A program made the translations under genes and the position numbers. From UBA1206 sp045643125 (GTDB lineage Bacteria > Bacillota > Clostridia > Oscillospirales > CAG-382), in NCBI GenBank assembly GCA_045643125.1, contig JAZUKE010000085.1, positions 1 through 64,000 of the forward strand: a stretch of 64,000 nucleotides of DNA, written 5' to 3'. Position 1 is the stretch's first letter. Every line of letters starts with the position of its first letter. Below are positions 15,943 through 23,860 of the stretch, one piece after another. Under the pieces are notes generated by a model. The model was not told the DNA's origin. It searched no databases and worked only from the letters and a program-made list of their open reading frames with translations.

Positions 15943-15972
15943 GGGATTTTTGCGCAAAAACGCCAAAATCCT
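15943..15972 (+). terminator. Hairpin 1 downstream of the FliB-like gene
   Basis: GGATTTTTGCG pairs with CGCCAAAATCC (one mismatch) around a short A-rich loop, 33 bp after the stop. It is followed by TTCTTAATTT. Confidence 0.55.
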
Positions 15973-15994
15973 TCTTAATTTATAATAATAATTG

Positions 15995-16030
15995 AAAAGG
16001 ATTTTCGGGTTTTTGCCCCGAAAATCCTTT
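15995..16030. terminator. Bidirectional terminator hairpin 2
   Basis: AAAGGATTTTCGGG pairs with CCCGAAAATCCTTT around a T-rich loop. A-rich and T-rich flanks on both sides fit termination of both converging transcripts. Confidence 0.75.
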
Positions 16031-16058
16031 CCTTAATTTGGCATTTGCAATTTGCAAT

Positions 16059-17357
16059 TTATCTGTGTCTTTCGTCGGTATGGTATTCCGGCGTGACCTT
16101 ATACGAAAATCCGCCTTTTCCGTTCACGGACAGAATTTCCGGAGGACAGGTATTCCCGGGAGTAACGCAGTTGATACTAACGCTTCCGTCATCGTTTGCA
16201 GCAAGCTCAAACAAAAAATCCGTGCAGTTTATGTCGCTCGCCAAAACGGTCACATGGGATTTTTCATCTGTCACGGCAACTGTTGCAAGACCGTTTTTGT
16301 TGACATACATAACGGCAAGCTTGTTCCCGTCGAGTACGGCAGCATCGATGACCGCGCTTTCGATATTTCGCGCAGGGCATTTTGCGGACGGAGTGATACA
16401 TTGGGGGATAACGTACGCGGAAGAAGGTGTCTGTGTCTCATTCACCGACCATATTTCCAATCTTTCTCCGTTCGGTACAATATACAGCTTTATGAGGCTT
16501 TCTTCCGAACCGTCGTATTTGTACTCGTGCGAAAGGTCCACCCAGCCGAATAAATTGTTTTTGCATGTCAGCTCTTTGCCGTCAATATAAATTACGCCGT
16601 CTCTTATTTCAAAGTCGAAAGCGTCGCCCGGAACCGTGACTTCTCTGTCGATCAATGTGAAAGCCGACATAAATGTGAGATCCATAACGGAAACCGATTC
16701 GTAAGCCAAGCCGGAACCCCACGAATGATATGAAACAAGGTCTTTTGTGCCGTTTCCGTCATAGTCCCACAGACACAGTTGAAAATGATAACCGCCGACG
16801 GTGTCATAACGGTAAATCTTTCCGTCATACATCATAAAGCAGTGATAGCCGTCCTTGACAAGAAACAGCTCCAAGCCCTCGATTTCATCGGAAATGCTCT
16901 TGGGCGTGATATTGACAATGCCGGTTATGTTGCTTGTGTTGTAATTGCGATAATTCGCACCGCCCGAATAATAGCCGTCGCGCTTCAGTGTTTCGAGAAA
17001 TACATCAGCATGGAGCGTGCTCGTGCTTTCGTAATCGGGCTTGTAATAATCGTCGATGACTATTACCGGAGTGCTTGTTTCCTCGCTTGCTTCTTTGCTT
17101 GCTTCTTTGCTTGCTTCAACGCTGTTTGTTCCGTATTCGCCCGGAACGGTACTGTTGTCTATCGGATTCTTTTCTTCTCTGAAAATGAACGGTGCCACCG
17201 CAAGAGCAAGCACCGTCACCGCTATGACCGCGTAGGAAGCGGCGACAAGAATTCCGTTGAATATTCTCTTTTTCGGTTTTTCTTCCATAAATACATTCCT
17301 TTCACATTTGCTGCGTCTGTTTATGACACTGTCGAAAACCTGATTTGTTGTTTTCAT
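16059..17357 (-). CDS. Anti-sigma-like single-pass membrane protein with extracellular sensor
   Basis: A 432-residue protein encoded 3 bp after an ECF sigma factor gene, the usual place for its membrane anti-sigma partner. The short N-terminal cytoplasmic part (TTNQVFDSVINRR) is followed by one transmembrane helix at about residues 34-58 and a Ser/Glu linker with three EASKEAS-type repeats. The large extracellular region is rich in Tyr and Asp, with a WDYDGNGTKDLVSYH segment like an FG-GAP/VCBS calcium-binding loop. No classical ZAS motif is seen, so the anti-sigma role is inferred from context and topology. GGAGG lies within the end of the sigma gene. Confidence 0.65.
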   Translation of the reverse strand: MKTTNQVFDSVINRRSKCERNVFMEEKPKKRIFNGILVAASYAVIAVTVLALAVAPFIFREEKNPIDNSTVPGEYGTNSVEASKEASKEASEETSTPVIVIDDYYKPDYESTSTLHADVFLETLKRDGYYSGGANYRNYNTSNITGIVNITPKSISDEIEGLELFLVKDGYHCFMMYDGKIYRYDTVGGYHFQLCLWDYDGNGTKDLVSYHSWGSGLAYESVSVMDLTFMSAFTLIDREVTVPGDAFDFEIRDGVIYIDGKELTCKNNLFGWVDLSHEYKYDGSEESLIKLYIVPNGERLEIWSVNETQTPSSAYVIPQCITPSAKCPARNIESAVIDAAVLDGNKLAVMYVNKNGLATVAVTDEKSHVTVLASDINCTDFLFELAANDDGSVSINCVTPGNTCPPEILSVNGKGGFSYKVTPEYHTDERHR

Positions 17358-17360
17358 AAA

Positions 17361-17900
17361 TCAAAAGTCCTCCTTTTCGAGTTCTTTTTTCAGCGAAGCT
17401 TTCGCGCGTTCGAGTGTATGGTAAGCACCGCTTCTCGTCATTCCCATTGCGGAAGCGATACCGCTGCAGTCCATATCCTCAAAATAGGCGAGCCACAGTA
17501 TGCGGCGGTACTTGGGTTTGAGCTTTTCCATTGCCTCCCGCACGGCTTTTTTGTCTTCGGTGAGCGTGTACGAATCCTCGACGTATTCGAGCGACGGCAG
17601 ATCGGAACATTCGTCAATGCTGATATGCGCGTGCTTCGGCTTTTTTCTGAGCCGGTCTACGGCGAGATTTTTACCGATGGAAAAAAGAAATGTCTTGAAC
17701 CCCGACTTACCGTTAAATACCGGTCGTTTAATGGCAATTATCGCAAAAGTGTTCTCGGCTTCTTCCTCCGCGTCGTCCATATTGCGAAGATATGTGTTGA
17801 GGTAAAACACAAGCGGCTTGTAGAATTCGTCTATAAGACTTCGAAGCCCCTCGTCGTTGCCCGCGAGATATCTTTCGTAATTTTCTTTTCCGCTGTCCAT
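17361..17900 (-). CDS. ECF-type RNA polymerase sigma factor
   Basis: A 179-residue sigma-70 family factor of the ECF class. Region 2 is recognisable in FYKPLVFYLNTYLRNMDDAEEEAENTF and LFSIGKNLAVDRLRK. Region 4 is recognisable in LKPKYRRILWLAYFEDMDCSGIASAMGM followed by a helix-turn-helix ending TLERAKASLKKEL. The ATG at 17900 has GGAGGTGA 4 bp upstream; an earlier in-frame start at 17936 is rejected. It is cotranscribed with the membrane protein gene downstream, its probable regulator. Confidence 0.9.
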   Translation of the reverse strand: MDSGKENYERYLAGNDEGLRSLIDEFYKPLVFYLNTYLRNMDDAEEEAENTFAIIAIKRPVFNGKSGFKTFLFSIGKNLAVDRLRKKPKHAHISIDECSDLPSLEYVEDSYTLTEDKKAVREAMEKLKPKYRRILWLAYFEDMDCSGIASAMGMTRSGAYHTLERAKASLKKELEKEDF

Positions 17901-18046
17901 CGGCTCACCTCCGTTCAAGTTCGCTTCGCCTTTCATTTGTTTGTCGTAAAAGAAACGTATTTGTGCCGTTTTTTTATAAATTTTTTCTTGTGTTTCAAAC
18001 TTTTCAGCAGTGTATCACACTTTTTCCGCTTTTTCAAGCATAATTA

Positions 18047-18075
18047 TTGACAGAAATCCCAAACGAGTGTATACT
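18047..18075 (+). promoter_or_regulatory. Strong sigma-A promoter for the DUF4855 gene
   Basis: A perfect TTGACA (18047-18052), 17 bp and TATACT (18070-18075) are followed by a ~50-nt leader to the ATG at 18125, with GGGAG before the start. Confidence 0.8.
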
Positions 18076-18124
18076 TGTTTCAAGGCGTAAGCCTTAGAAA
18101 ACAAAATAATGGGAGAAAAACATT

Positions 18125-20530
18125 ATGAGTATTTCGGAAAATTACTTCAACGAAACAAGATGCGAAATGTGCAAGAAAAAATCCCGTGCGGAAGCCTCAA
18201 GCGGCAGAGCGTATGGCAAAGAAAACGGTTTTACCGTCGTTTCATTAAGATGCCCCTACGTTATCGAGGGCGTTCTTGACGAAAGAGCCAAGAACGCGGA
18301 CGGCATACTTACCGACGGCGACGACATCGGCGGCTCGATCGCCGAAGACAAGATCTGGGCAGGCGTCAAAGCCGACGACGGCGCAAAGATCACGATAAGC
18401 CTCAAAAAGAAGCTCGATTCTGTCTGCGGCTTTGAATTTTCCTGCGTCAGAAGCGACGAAAACAACATCGTCTTCCCCGAATATATCGAAGTATTTGCCG
18501 ACGGAATTGACGTTGGCAGAATGTACGCGCCGAAAGACGAAAGTATTATAAACCATAATTTCGTGCTTTCTCTCGATTACTGCGTGAACGCGGCTGAAGT
18601 ATCGTTTGTACTTCCCGCAAAGAAGGATGTTTTCTACCGTTTTGAAGAAGCGACCGTCATCGCCAACGAAAAAATCGCGGCAGGCGATTTTTACGGCGGA
18701 TTTGAAGTTGCCGAAGTGGAAGAAGAACTTTGGGTTGATCAGTCCGAAGAACTCGAAAACCTCGCCGCCCATAAAAAACTTATGGCAAAAGCAGGCGCCG
18801 GCGGAGTCAATTCCGGAACGAACCATTCAAATATCGAGATCCTCAACGACGGCGTATCGAGCGAAAGCGTATATTGCTACGACGGAAAATGGGTGCGCTT
18901 CAACGGTGCCGCCGACAGACTCATCGTCATCGACCTCGGCAAAACGAGCGCCGTCAAGTCGTTTGAAACTCACTTCCTGTTCAGCAAGAGTATGTGGATC
19001 AACATTCCCCACGTCATAAAATTTTCGCTTTCCGAAGACGGAAAAACGTGGTACGACGCGGCAAAATTCGAGGAGCTGAAGCACGTCGGCGACGAGTCGA
19101 TGCTTCCCGTAAAATTCGAGCTTGGAAAAGCCGTAAAAGCGCGTTACGCTTCGCTTTTCTTCACCTGCGACCAGAACTTCGTTGACGAGATCATCGTAAA
19201 CGGAACTAAGAGCATAAAGGACGCTCTGCCCGCATCGTCGCTCGGAAACGGCTACTCGCTCGACGCAGCGCAGGACGACAAAGGCTATCTCAAGCCCTCT
19301 CCTTCGCTTCTCGGCGGTGTCAACGACGTGATGCTTGTTTACCACAACACCGATTACCTTGTAAACGAAGAAATGCTGCTTCCTTACGTTGCATATCTCG
19401 ACAAAGACGGAAACATAAAAGACACTATGTTCGACGGCTACCTGTTCCTGCCCGCAGTACGCGCACTCCCCGGCGGCGGCTGCCCCGACGGCGGAAAGAC
19501 CTACAAGACCGACTGGGAAAGTCTGTTCGATTCCATTTTCGGTGACGGCATCTGTATGGATGCGCTCGAAAAGACCGCGGATAAGGTGGAAAAAGCACTC
19601 GGGCTCAATAATTACAAGGTAAAAGCATACGTCACCATAGTGAACGTACACCCCGAAGTAAACAATTTCGGTGAAGTTGACGGAAAGATGCTCGATTTCT
19701 CGTCGCTCGACGACTGCAAGAAAGCCGCCGAATGGTATGTGAACAAGGTACGCACCAAGTTCGATTCGATGAACTACAAGCACATCGACCTTTGCGGCTT
19801 CTATTGGTTCTCGGAACAGCTCAGCGGAAAATACGCTTCCATCGTCAGAGCGATCGCCGATCAGATCCATTCGATGGGCGAACAGTTCTTCTGGATCCCC
19901 TGGCACTGCGCTCCCGGTTACGCTTCGTGGCAGGACTACGGCTTCGACGTCTGCTGTATGCAGCCGAACTATGCGTTCAACGTCGGTATTCCCGAAAAGC
20001 GTCTGCTCGACAACGATGCTCTCGTCCGCCGTTACGGACTTTGCTACGAAATGGAATGTTGGGGCAAGCTCTTCAAGGACAGACTTTTCTTGCGCAAGTA
20101 TATGAACTATATGAAGCAGGGCGTACTTTGCGGATACGCGGACGCGATAAATATGTATTACCAGGATTACGGCGATTTCAAATCCTGCTGCTATTCCAAG
20201 GATGCACCCGTGCGCCTTATGTACGACTATCAGTACAGCTATATGAAGAACGGTCTTGCTGCCAGACTTTATCCCGCAAAGCAGGATGACGTTTCGTTCG
20301 TATGCAAAAAGGACGCTCCGTTTGACGGAAGCGTGAGCAATTCTTCGGACATCCGCGTGTATAAGCTCTCGCGTTCTCCGTCGCACGGCACCGTGACGCT
20401 CGACGAAAAGGGCGGATTTACCTATTACCCCAACAAGGGCTATACCGGCGACGACTCGTTCGCTTTCAGAGTAAACGAATACCTCTGCGACAGCGAAGAA
20501 ACAACGGTCACGCTTAAAGTCGAAGCATAG
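18125..20530 (+). CDS. DUF4855 domain protein with discoidin-like and cadherin-like modules
   Basis: An 801-residue multidomain protein. Residues ~40-370 resemble one or two F5/8 discoidin-type carbohydrate-binding modules (TDGDDIGGSIAEDKIW, later IEILNDGVSSES...VIDLGKTSAVKSFETHF). Residues ~395-690 match DUF4855: VNDVMLVYH, LPAVRALPGGG, HIDLCGFYWFSEQ, FFWIPWHCAPG, VCCMQPNYAF. The C-terminal ~75 residues (HGTVTLDEKGGFTYYPNKGYTGDDSFAFRV) are a tandem-95/cadherin-like Ig module. These parts suggest a role in glycan binding or cleavage. No signal peptide is visible; the N-terminus (ENYFNETRCEMCKKK) is polar and Cys-containing, which is odd for such a domain set. Confidence 0.8.
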   Translation: MSISENYFNETRCEMCKKKSRAEASSGRAYGKENGFTVVSLRCPYVIEGVLDERAKNADGILTDGDDIGGSIAEDKIWAGVKADDGAKITISLKKKLDSVCGFEFSCVRSDENNIVFPEYIEVFADGIDVGRMYAPKDESIINHNFVLSLDYCVNAAEVSFVLPAKKDVFYRFEEATVIANEKIAAGDFYGGFEVAEVEEELWVDQSEELENLAAHKKLMAKAGAGGVNSGTNHSNIEILNDGVSSESVYCYDGKWVRFNGAADRLIVIDLGKTSAVKSFETHFLFSKSMWINIPHVIKFSLSEDGKTWYDAAKFEELKHVGDESMLPVKFELGKAVKARYASLFFTCDQNFVDEIIVNGTKSIKDALPASSLGNGYSLDAAQDDKGYLKPSPSLLGGVNDVMLVYHNTDYLVNEEMLLPYVAYLDKDGNIKDTMFDGYLFLPAVRALPGGGCPDGGKTYKTDWESLFDSIFGDGICMDALEKTADKVEKALGLNNYKVKAYVTIVNVHPEVNNFGEVDGKMLDFSSLDDCKKAAEWYVNKVRTKFDSMNYKHIDLCGFYWFSEQLSGKYASIVRAIADQIHSMGEQFFWIPWHCAPGYASWQDYGFDVCCMQPNYAFNVGIPEKRLLDNDALVRRYGLCYEMECWGKLFKDRLFLRKYMNYMKQGVLCGYADAINMYYQDYGDFKSCCYSKDAPVRLMYDYQYSYMKNGLAARLYPAKQDDVSFVCKKDAPFDGSVSNSSDIRVYKLSRSPSHGTVTLDEKGGFTYYPNKGYTGDDSFAFRVNEYLCDSEETTVTLKVEA

Positions 20531-20573
20531 CATCGACTTTCGGGATCGACGGCAGATCAAGAATAGATTTAAG

Positions 20574-20617
20574 GAAGGCTTTCCGCGAAAAAACGCGGAA
20601 AGCCTTCTCTTTTTTTA
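20574..20617. terminator. Terminator between convergent DUF4855 and spoIIQ-like genes
   Basis: A perfect 14-bp stem (GAAGGCTTTCCGCG / CGCGGAAAGCCTTC) with an A6 loop is followed by a T-rich run on the plus strand. Confidence 0.88.
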
Positions 20618-21361
20618 TTTCTTGATTACGCTGATTTCCAGTTCTTTCTCGCAGTCGATGGTTTTTCCGTCGAGGAGAAGCTCAAAATGGAGGTGCGGCT
20701 CGTCGGCGGATTCCATTATCGCGCTTTCGCCGACCGCGCCGATGATATCGCCCGCTTTGACCGAACTGCCGACCCTGACCGTATCGGGAAGCTCGTCCAT
20801 AAGGTTCTGATAAACGGATACCAAGCCGTATTCGTGCGTGACCTTGACCGTTTTGCCCATAAACGGATCGTCGGCGACCTCGCTCACCACGCCGTCGGCG
20901 TAGCATCTGACCTCGCTCCCCACGGAAGCGGAAATGTCGATACCGGAATGCGTGCGATAGTCCTTCATCGTTTTGGAATAGATGAGCGAATTCATCCTGT
21001 AACCTTTAAGCGTTTCGCCGTCCGACGGACGGTAATACACTTCTTCGTCCTCCGTAGGTTCCTCGGTATCGGACGGGACGTTGCTTTCCTCTTTCTGCAC
21101 CGGCTTTTCGTTGTCTCTCGGCTGATAGTCGATGACAGACGGCACCGATATTTCCGGTAGGCTCACGTCTATGTCAACGCTCGGGCTGCCCGTTATCGAG
21201 GTGACGGAAAGTATCATCACCGTCACGACGCATATCGCAAGAAACGCATAGACCGCTCCGGCGATCCTTACGCGGTTCTTTGCAGAGCCGAACACCTTCT
21301 TGAAAAAGCCCTCTTTTTCTTCGTTTTCTTCGTTTCCGTTCTTTTTGCTTTCGTCATCCAT
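20615..21361 (-). CDS. spoIIQ: SpoIIQ-type M23 membrane peptidase
   Basis: A 248-residue membrane protein: acidic cytoplasmic N-terminus, one transmembrane helix (residues ~33-56), a Pro/Glu linker and a LytM/M23 domain. Zinc ligands are complete: H138 and D142 in THSGIDI, and HLHF at 223-226. As in clostridial SpoIIQ and unlike the Bacillus protein, the enzyme should be catalytically competent. SpoIIQ sits in the forespore membrane and binds SpoIIIAH across the intermembrane space to build the feeding-tube complex. It follows spoIID and the whole spoIIIA operon on the same strand, and a forespore-type promoter is visible just upstream (21400-21429). AAAGGGGAT is the ribosome site. Confidence 0.85.
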   Translation of the reverse strand: MDDESKKNGNEENEEKEGFFKKVFGSAKNRVRIAGAVYAFLAICVVTVMILSVTSITGSPSVDIDVSLPEISVPSVIDYQPRDNEKPVQKEESNVPSDTEEPTEDEEVYYRPSDGETLKGYRMNSLIYSKTMKDYRTHSGIDISASVGSEVRCYADGVVSEVADDPFMGKTVKVTHEYGLVSVYQNLMDELPDTVRVGSSVKAGDIIGAVGESAIMESADEPHLHFELLLDGKTIDCEKELEISVIKK

Positions 21362-21399
21362 AATATGAATATCCCCTTTGTGATTTGTTTTGTCACGGA

Positions 21400-21429
21400 T
21401 ATTCTTTCCCGAAAATGACGCGATTATTC
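21400..21429 (-). promoter_or_regulatory. Candidate sigma-F/sigma-G (forespore) promoter of spoIIQ
   Basis: On the minus strand GAATA (-35-like, plus 21425-21429) is followed by 15 bp and GGAAAGAATA (21400-21409). The second block fits the remembered sigma-F -10 pattern GGnnAnAnTR exactly, and the 15-bp spacing is that expected for sigma-F. It lies 38 bp upstream of the ATG, in the 90-bp gap after spoIID. Confidence 0.55.
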
Positions 21430-21451
21430 ATTTTTGTTCAAACGAAGATAT

Positions 21452-22303
21452 TTATTTGCGTTCTATTCTGACGTTTTTGTAATAGTGCTTTATTATTTCA
21501 TCGCAGCTGTATCCGTCGTTCGCCATTTTCACGGCGCCGCAAAGCGAAAGTCCCACTCCGTCGCCGCTGCCTGCGGACGTGAAGACAAAGCCTTTTTCGG
21601 TGGTGTCGATCAGTATGTACGTTGACTCAAAGCCGAAAAGAGCGGCAAAAGCGGCTCCCGAAAGCTCGGTATCGCCGACGAAAACGCGCTTTATCCTGCC
21701 GGAAGCCGTGCGCGAAACGTAGGTAAGCCACGATCTGTGGCTTATCGACTCGTCGACGCTTATTCCGTTTTCACCGAGAAAAAGCCGGAATTCCTCGGCG
21801 GTATAGGACTTTGACGAAGACGCGGCGTCCTCCGGCGACGTGACGGAAACAAGGTACGGGATATCGTTTCCTTTTCCGTCAAGCGCGCTTTCGGTCATTT
21901 TGTATGACGAAACGTGATACGCGGCGTCGATAAGCGAACCGTCGCAGCTTATCACCATTCCCGCCGTAGCGTCCGCCGCATTCGTGTACCCGGCGCAGAC
22001 GTCGTAACGCGACAGCCGGATATCGTCATCGCCGGAAGCGAGCCGCGTGCGCAGAACTATCGCCGCGGCTTTCAGCGCCTCCGTCGGAGCGTCTTCACCG
22101 AGAACGGACGCAAGAAGACAGGCGACCTTCTTCTCGTCGATACCGACGTTTTCTTCCGACGTTTCGGGGTAGAAAACGCTGTATTCTTCCTCCGTCACCT
22201 TCTGCGTCACCGGCTTCAGCCCCGACGGGAGAAGACCGTAGACGCACGGCGTGACGAGAACGAACGCAAGAAAAAACGCAAAAAGGAGCAGGTAATACTT
22301 CAT
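21452..22303 (-). CDS. spoIID: Stage II sporulation protein D (SpoIID-like lytic transglycosylase)
   Basis: A 283-residue SpoIID-domain protein with an N-terminal membrane/signal helix. SpoIID cleaves glycan strands that have lost stem peptides and works with SpoIIM and SpoIIP during engulfment. The likely catalytic glutamate is E75 in PTEALKAAAIVLRTR, equivalent to the PEALKAQAVAARTY motif. The C-terminal SGDGVGLSLCGAVKMANDG corresponds to GHGVGMSQYGA, with His replaced by Asp, a notable change. It lies 35 bp after spoIIIAH and before spoIIQ. spoIIM and spoIIP are not in this window. Confidence 0.88.
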   Translation of the reverse strand: MKYYLLLFAFFLAFVLVTPCVYGLLPSGLKPVTQKVTEEEYSVFYPETSEENVGIDEKKVACLLASVLGEDAPTEALKAAAIVLRTRLASGDDDIRLSRYDVCAGYTNAADATAGMVISCDGSLIDAAYHVSSYKMTESALDGKGNDIPYLVSVTSPEDAASSSKSYTAEEFRLFLGENGISVDESISHRSWLTYVSRTASGRIKRVFVGDTELSGAAFAALFGFESTYILIDTTEKGFVFTSAGSGDGVGLSLCGAVKMANDGYSCDEIIKHYYKNVRIERK

Positions 22304-22338
22304 TTGTTTTTATCCTCCGGAACGAATTTGAAATTTCG

Positions 22339-22917
22339 TTAATTTTTCTCGATTATATTTATCCCCGACGGTGAAAGCCCCGTCTGCTCAACGGCTATCG
22401 AGAGTATCTGCGCCACGTCGTCCTCGAGCAGTCCGCTGCATTTTACGATGACGGAGCATCTGCCCTCGGAAAAGACCGCAACGCAGTCGTCAAAGCCCTT
22501 TGATCTGACAAGCATTTCGATATTGGCTTCGGCGTTCATTTCGTCAACGAGAGAAGCGATCGCGCGGAGCGCATCCTCTTTTGCGTTCGGAAGCGAATCG
22601 GGGGAATCGGCTATCGTCTGCAAAACGTCCATCGCGTCGCATCTCGTCTTTTCGCGGTTGATGACCGCGGAAGCGAAAAACATATCCGCGTCCGTGTCTT
22701 CAGCCGACGTTTCGCTGCCGACAAGCACGGCGTTGCCGAGGACTTTGGTGCCGCTTTGGGTTTCGGGCAGTTCGGGCGACGAAGATGCCACCGATTTCCA
22801 CACGATGACGCCCGACGCGGCGATGAGTACGCAGCAGACGATTATGAAGCTGCGGCTCTTGAAGAACGATTTCCATTCGATTTCCTTCATCTTTTCTTTC
22901 AATTTTTCAAAACTCAT
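22339..22917 (-). CDS. spoIIIAH: Stage III sporulation protein AH
   Basis: A 192-residue single-pass membrane protein: transmembrane helix at ~22-42, then an intermembrane YscJ/FliF-like ring domain. The C-terminal VIVKCSGLLEDDVAQILSIA and GLSPSGINII are typical. SpoIIIAH forms the mother-cell ring that docks to SpoIIQ. The middle region DMFFASAVINREKTRCDAMD matches the conserved family helix. The position as last gene of the AA-AH set confirms the name. Confidence 0.93.
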   Translation of the reverse strand: MSFEKLKEKMKEIEWKSFFKSRSFIIVCCVLIAASGVIVWKSVASSSPELPETQSGTKVLGNAVLVGSETSAEDTDADMFFASAVINREKTRCDAMDVLQTIADSPDSLPNAKEDALRAIASLVDEMNAEANIEMLVRSKGFDDCVAVFSEGRCSVIVKCSGLLEDDVAQILSIAVEQTGLSPSGINIIEKN

Positions 22918-22938
22918 CGGAGTTCCTCCCTATAATAT

Positions 22939-23418
22939 TTATTTTGTTACATAAATTCTGTTTGACTGTATATTGAAAAGCGCCGAAAGCACGTTGATTA
23001 TGCGGTATTCCGCGGAAGCGTCGATACCCGGGCAGACGACCGCCACTCCGGCGACTTCGGGCATCCGTTCTTCTATCAGCACCGGCTGTTCTACGGAGCC
23101 GAAATCGGCAAGCAGATACTCTTTTCGGGAGTCAACGCCGTTTTCGGTCTCGGAAAGCTGCTGATTGGATGCGTAATAGTATTCGTACCCGCTTTTGAGC
23201 GTTATCATAACGTGGCAGTCATCGACGCCGGTCATACTGCCGATGATGCGCTTCACCTCGTTTTCAAGGGAAGCGCGGTAGTCCTCGGACGACGAATAGG
23301 CAAATCCGTCCGACGCCGTGTTTTCCCTGCTTCCGCCCGGATAAAGCAGCAGAAAAAGTCCCGCCGCAAGCGCAAGGACAACGAGAAGCAGCCCTTTCGG
23401 ATATTTTTCTTTATTCAT
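22939..23418 (-). CDS. spoIIIAG: Stage III sporulation protein AG
   Basis: A 159-residue protein with one N-terminal membrane helix (GLLLVVLALAAGLFLLL) and a ring-building domain ending VLSALFNIQSNRIYVTK. It contributes the large ring of the SpoIIIA-SpoIIQ channel. The ATG at 23418 overlaps the end of spoIIIAF by 8 bp; a longer in-frame start at 23478 would overlap deeply and is rejected. It is somewhat shorter than the Bacillus protein (~229 aa). Confidence 0.9.
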   Translation of the reverse strand: MNKEKYPKGLLLVVLALAAGLFLLLYPGGSRENTASDGFAYSSSEDYRASLENEVKRIIGSMTGVDDCHVMITLKSGYEYYYASNQQLSETENGVDSRKEYLLADFGSVEQPVLIEERMPEVAGVAVVCPGIDASAEYRIINVLSALFNIQSNRIYVTK

Positions 23419-23860
23419 CCGTGACCACCCGTATTCCGTATCCGAGAGATGAAAGGAGAAAATCTCCCACCTCACCACGGATGCTTTCGTCTTTGCTTTC
23501 GAGTACCACGGTGACGTCTTCGACCGTGATATCGTCTCCGATATCTATTTCTATGCGGACGTCAGCCGGAATTATTCCGAATTTTTCGCAAACCATATTC
23601 TTTATGTAATCCGCCGCGCTTTCGGAAGCGAACGCCGAAACTATGACGTTTTCGCTCTCCGGTGTCTCCGCTTTCAGCGCGGGAACGTCCTTGAAGTCGG
23701 ATATGTCGATAACGCCCGCAAGCGGAAAGACGATGACCGAAGCGCAGATAAGGGCGCAGACGTAGCGCATATATTTTTCAAACTGTGTGCCGGAAGCGAG
23801 CGAAACGCAGACAGCCGACACGACGGATGACGTCATTATGGCGATAAAATACTCTTTCAA
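23411..23860 (-). CDS. spoIIIAF: Stage III sporulation protein AF
   Basis: A 149-residue protein with two N-terminal transmembrane helices and a C-terminal soluble domain with ring-building-motif character (VRIEIDIGDDITVEDVTVVL). It starts at a TTG at 23860 preceded by AGGAGTGGGGG and overlapping the spoIIIAE stop (TTGA), indicating translational coupling. Confidence 0.9.
   Translation of the reverse strand: MKEYFIAIMTSSVVSAVCVSLASGTQFEKYMRYVCALICASVIVFPLAGVIDISDFKDVPALKAETPESENVIVSAFASESAADYIKNMVCEKFGIIPADVRIEIDIGDDITVEDVTVVLESKDESIRGEVGDFLLSSLGYGIRVVTDE

Larger units (their letters stand above)
15905..16060. repeat. Composite 3'-end repeat between convergent genes
   Basis: The gap between the convergent FliB-like and anti-sigma-like genes is filled by repeated ACAAATG/ACAAATT words at the left, two hairpins, and CCTTAATTTG with TTTGCAA words at the right. 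The two sides are roughly mirror images, and AAAATCCTT...TTAATTT occurs twice (15965-15980 and 16021-16038). The repeated words begin exactly at both stop codons, as they do at the end of the YczE-like gene. Confidence 0.6.

Noticed and set aside
18827..20560. 577-codon open frame on the minus strand
   Set aside because: It is an antisense shadow of the DUF4855 gene; the latter has a consensus promoter, ribosome site and recognised domains.
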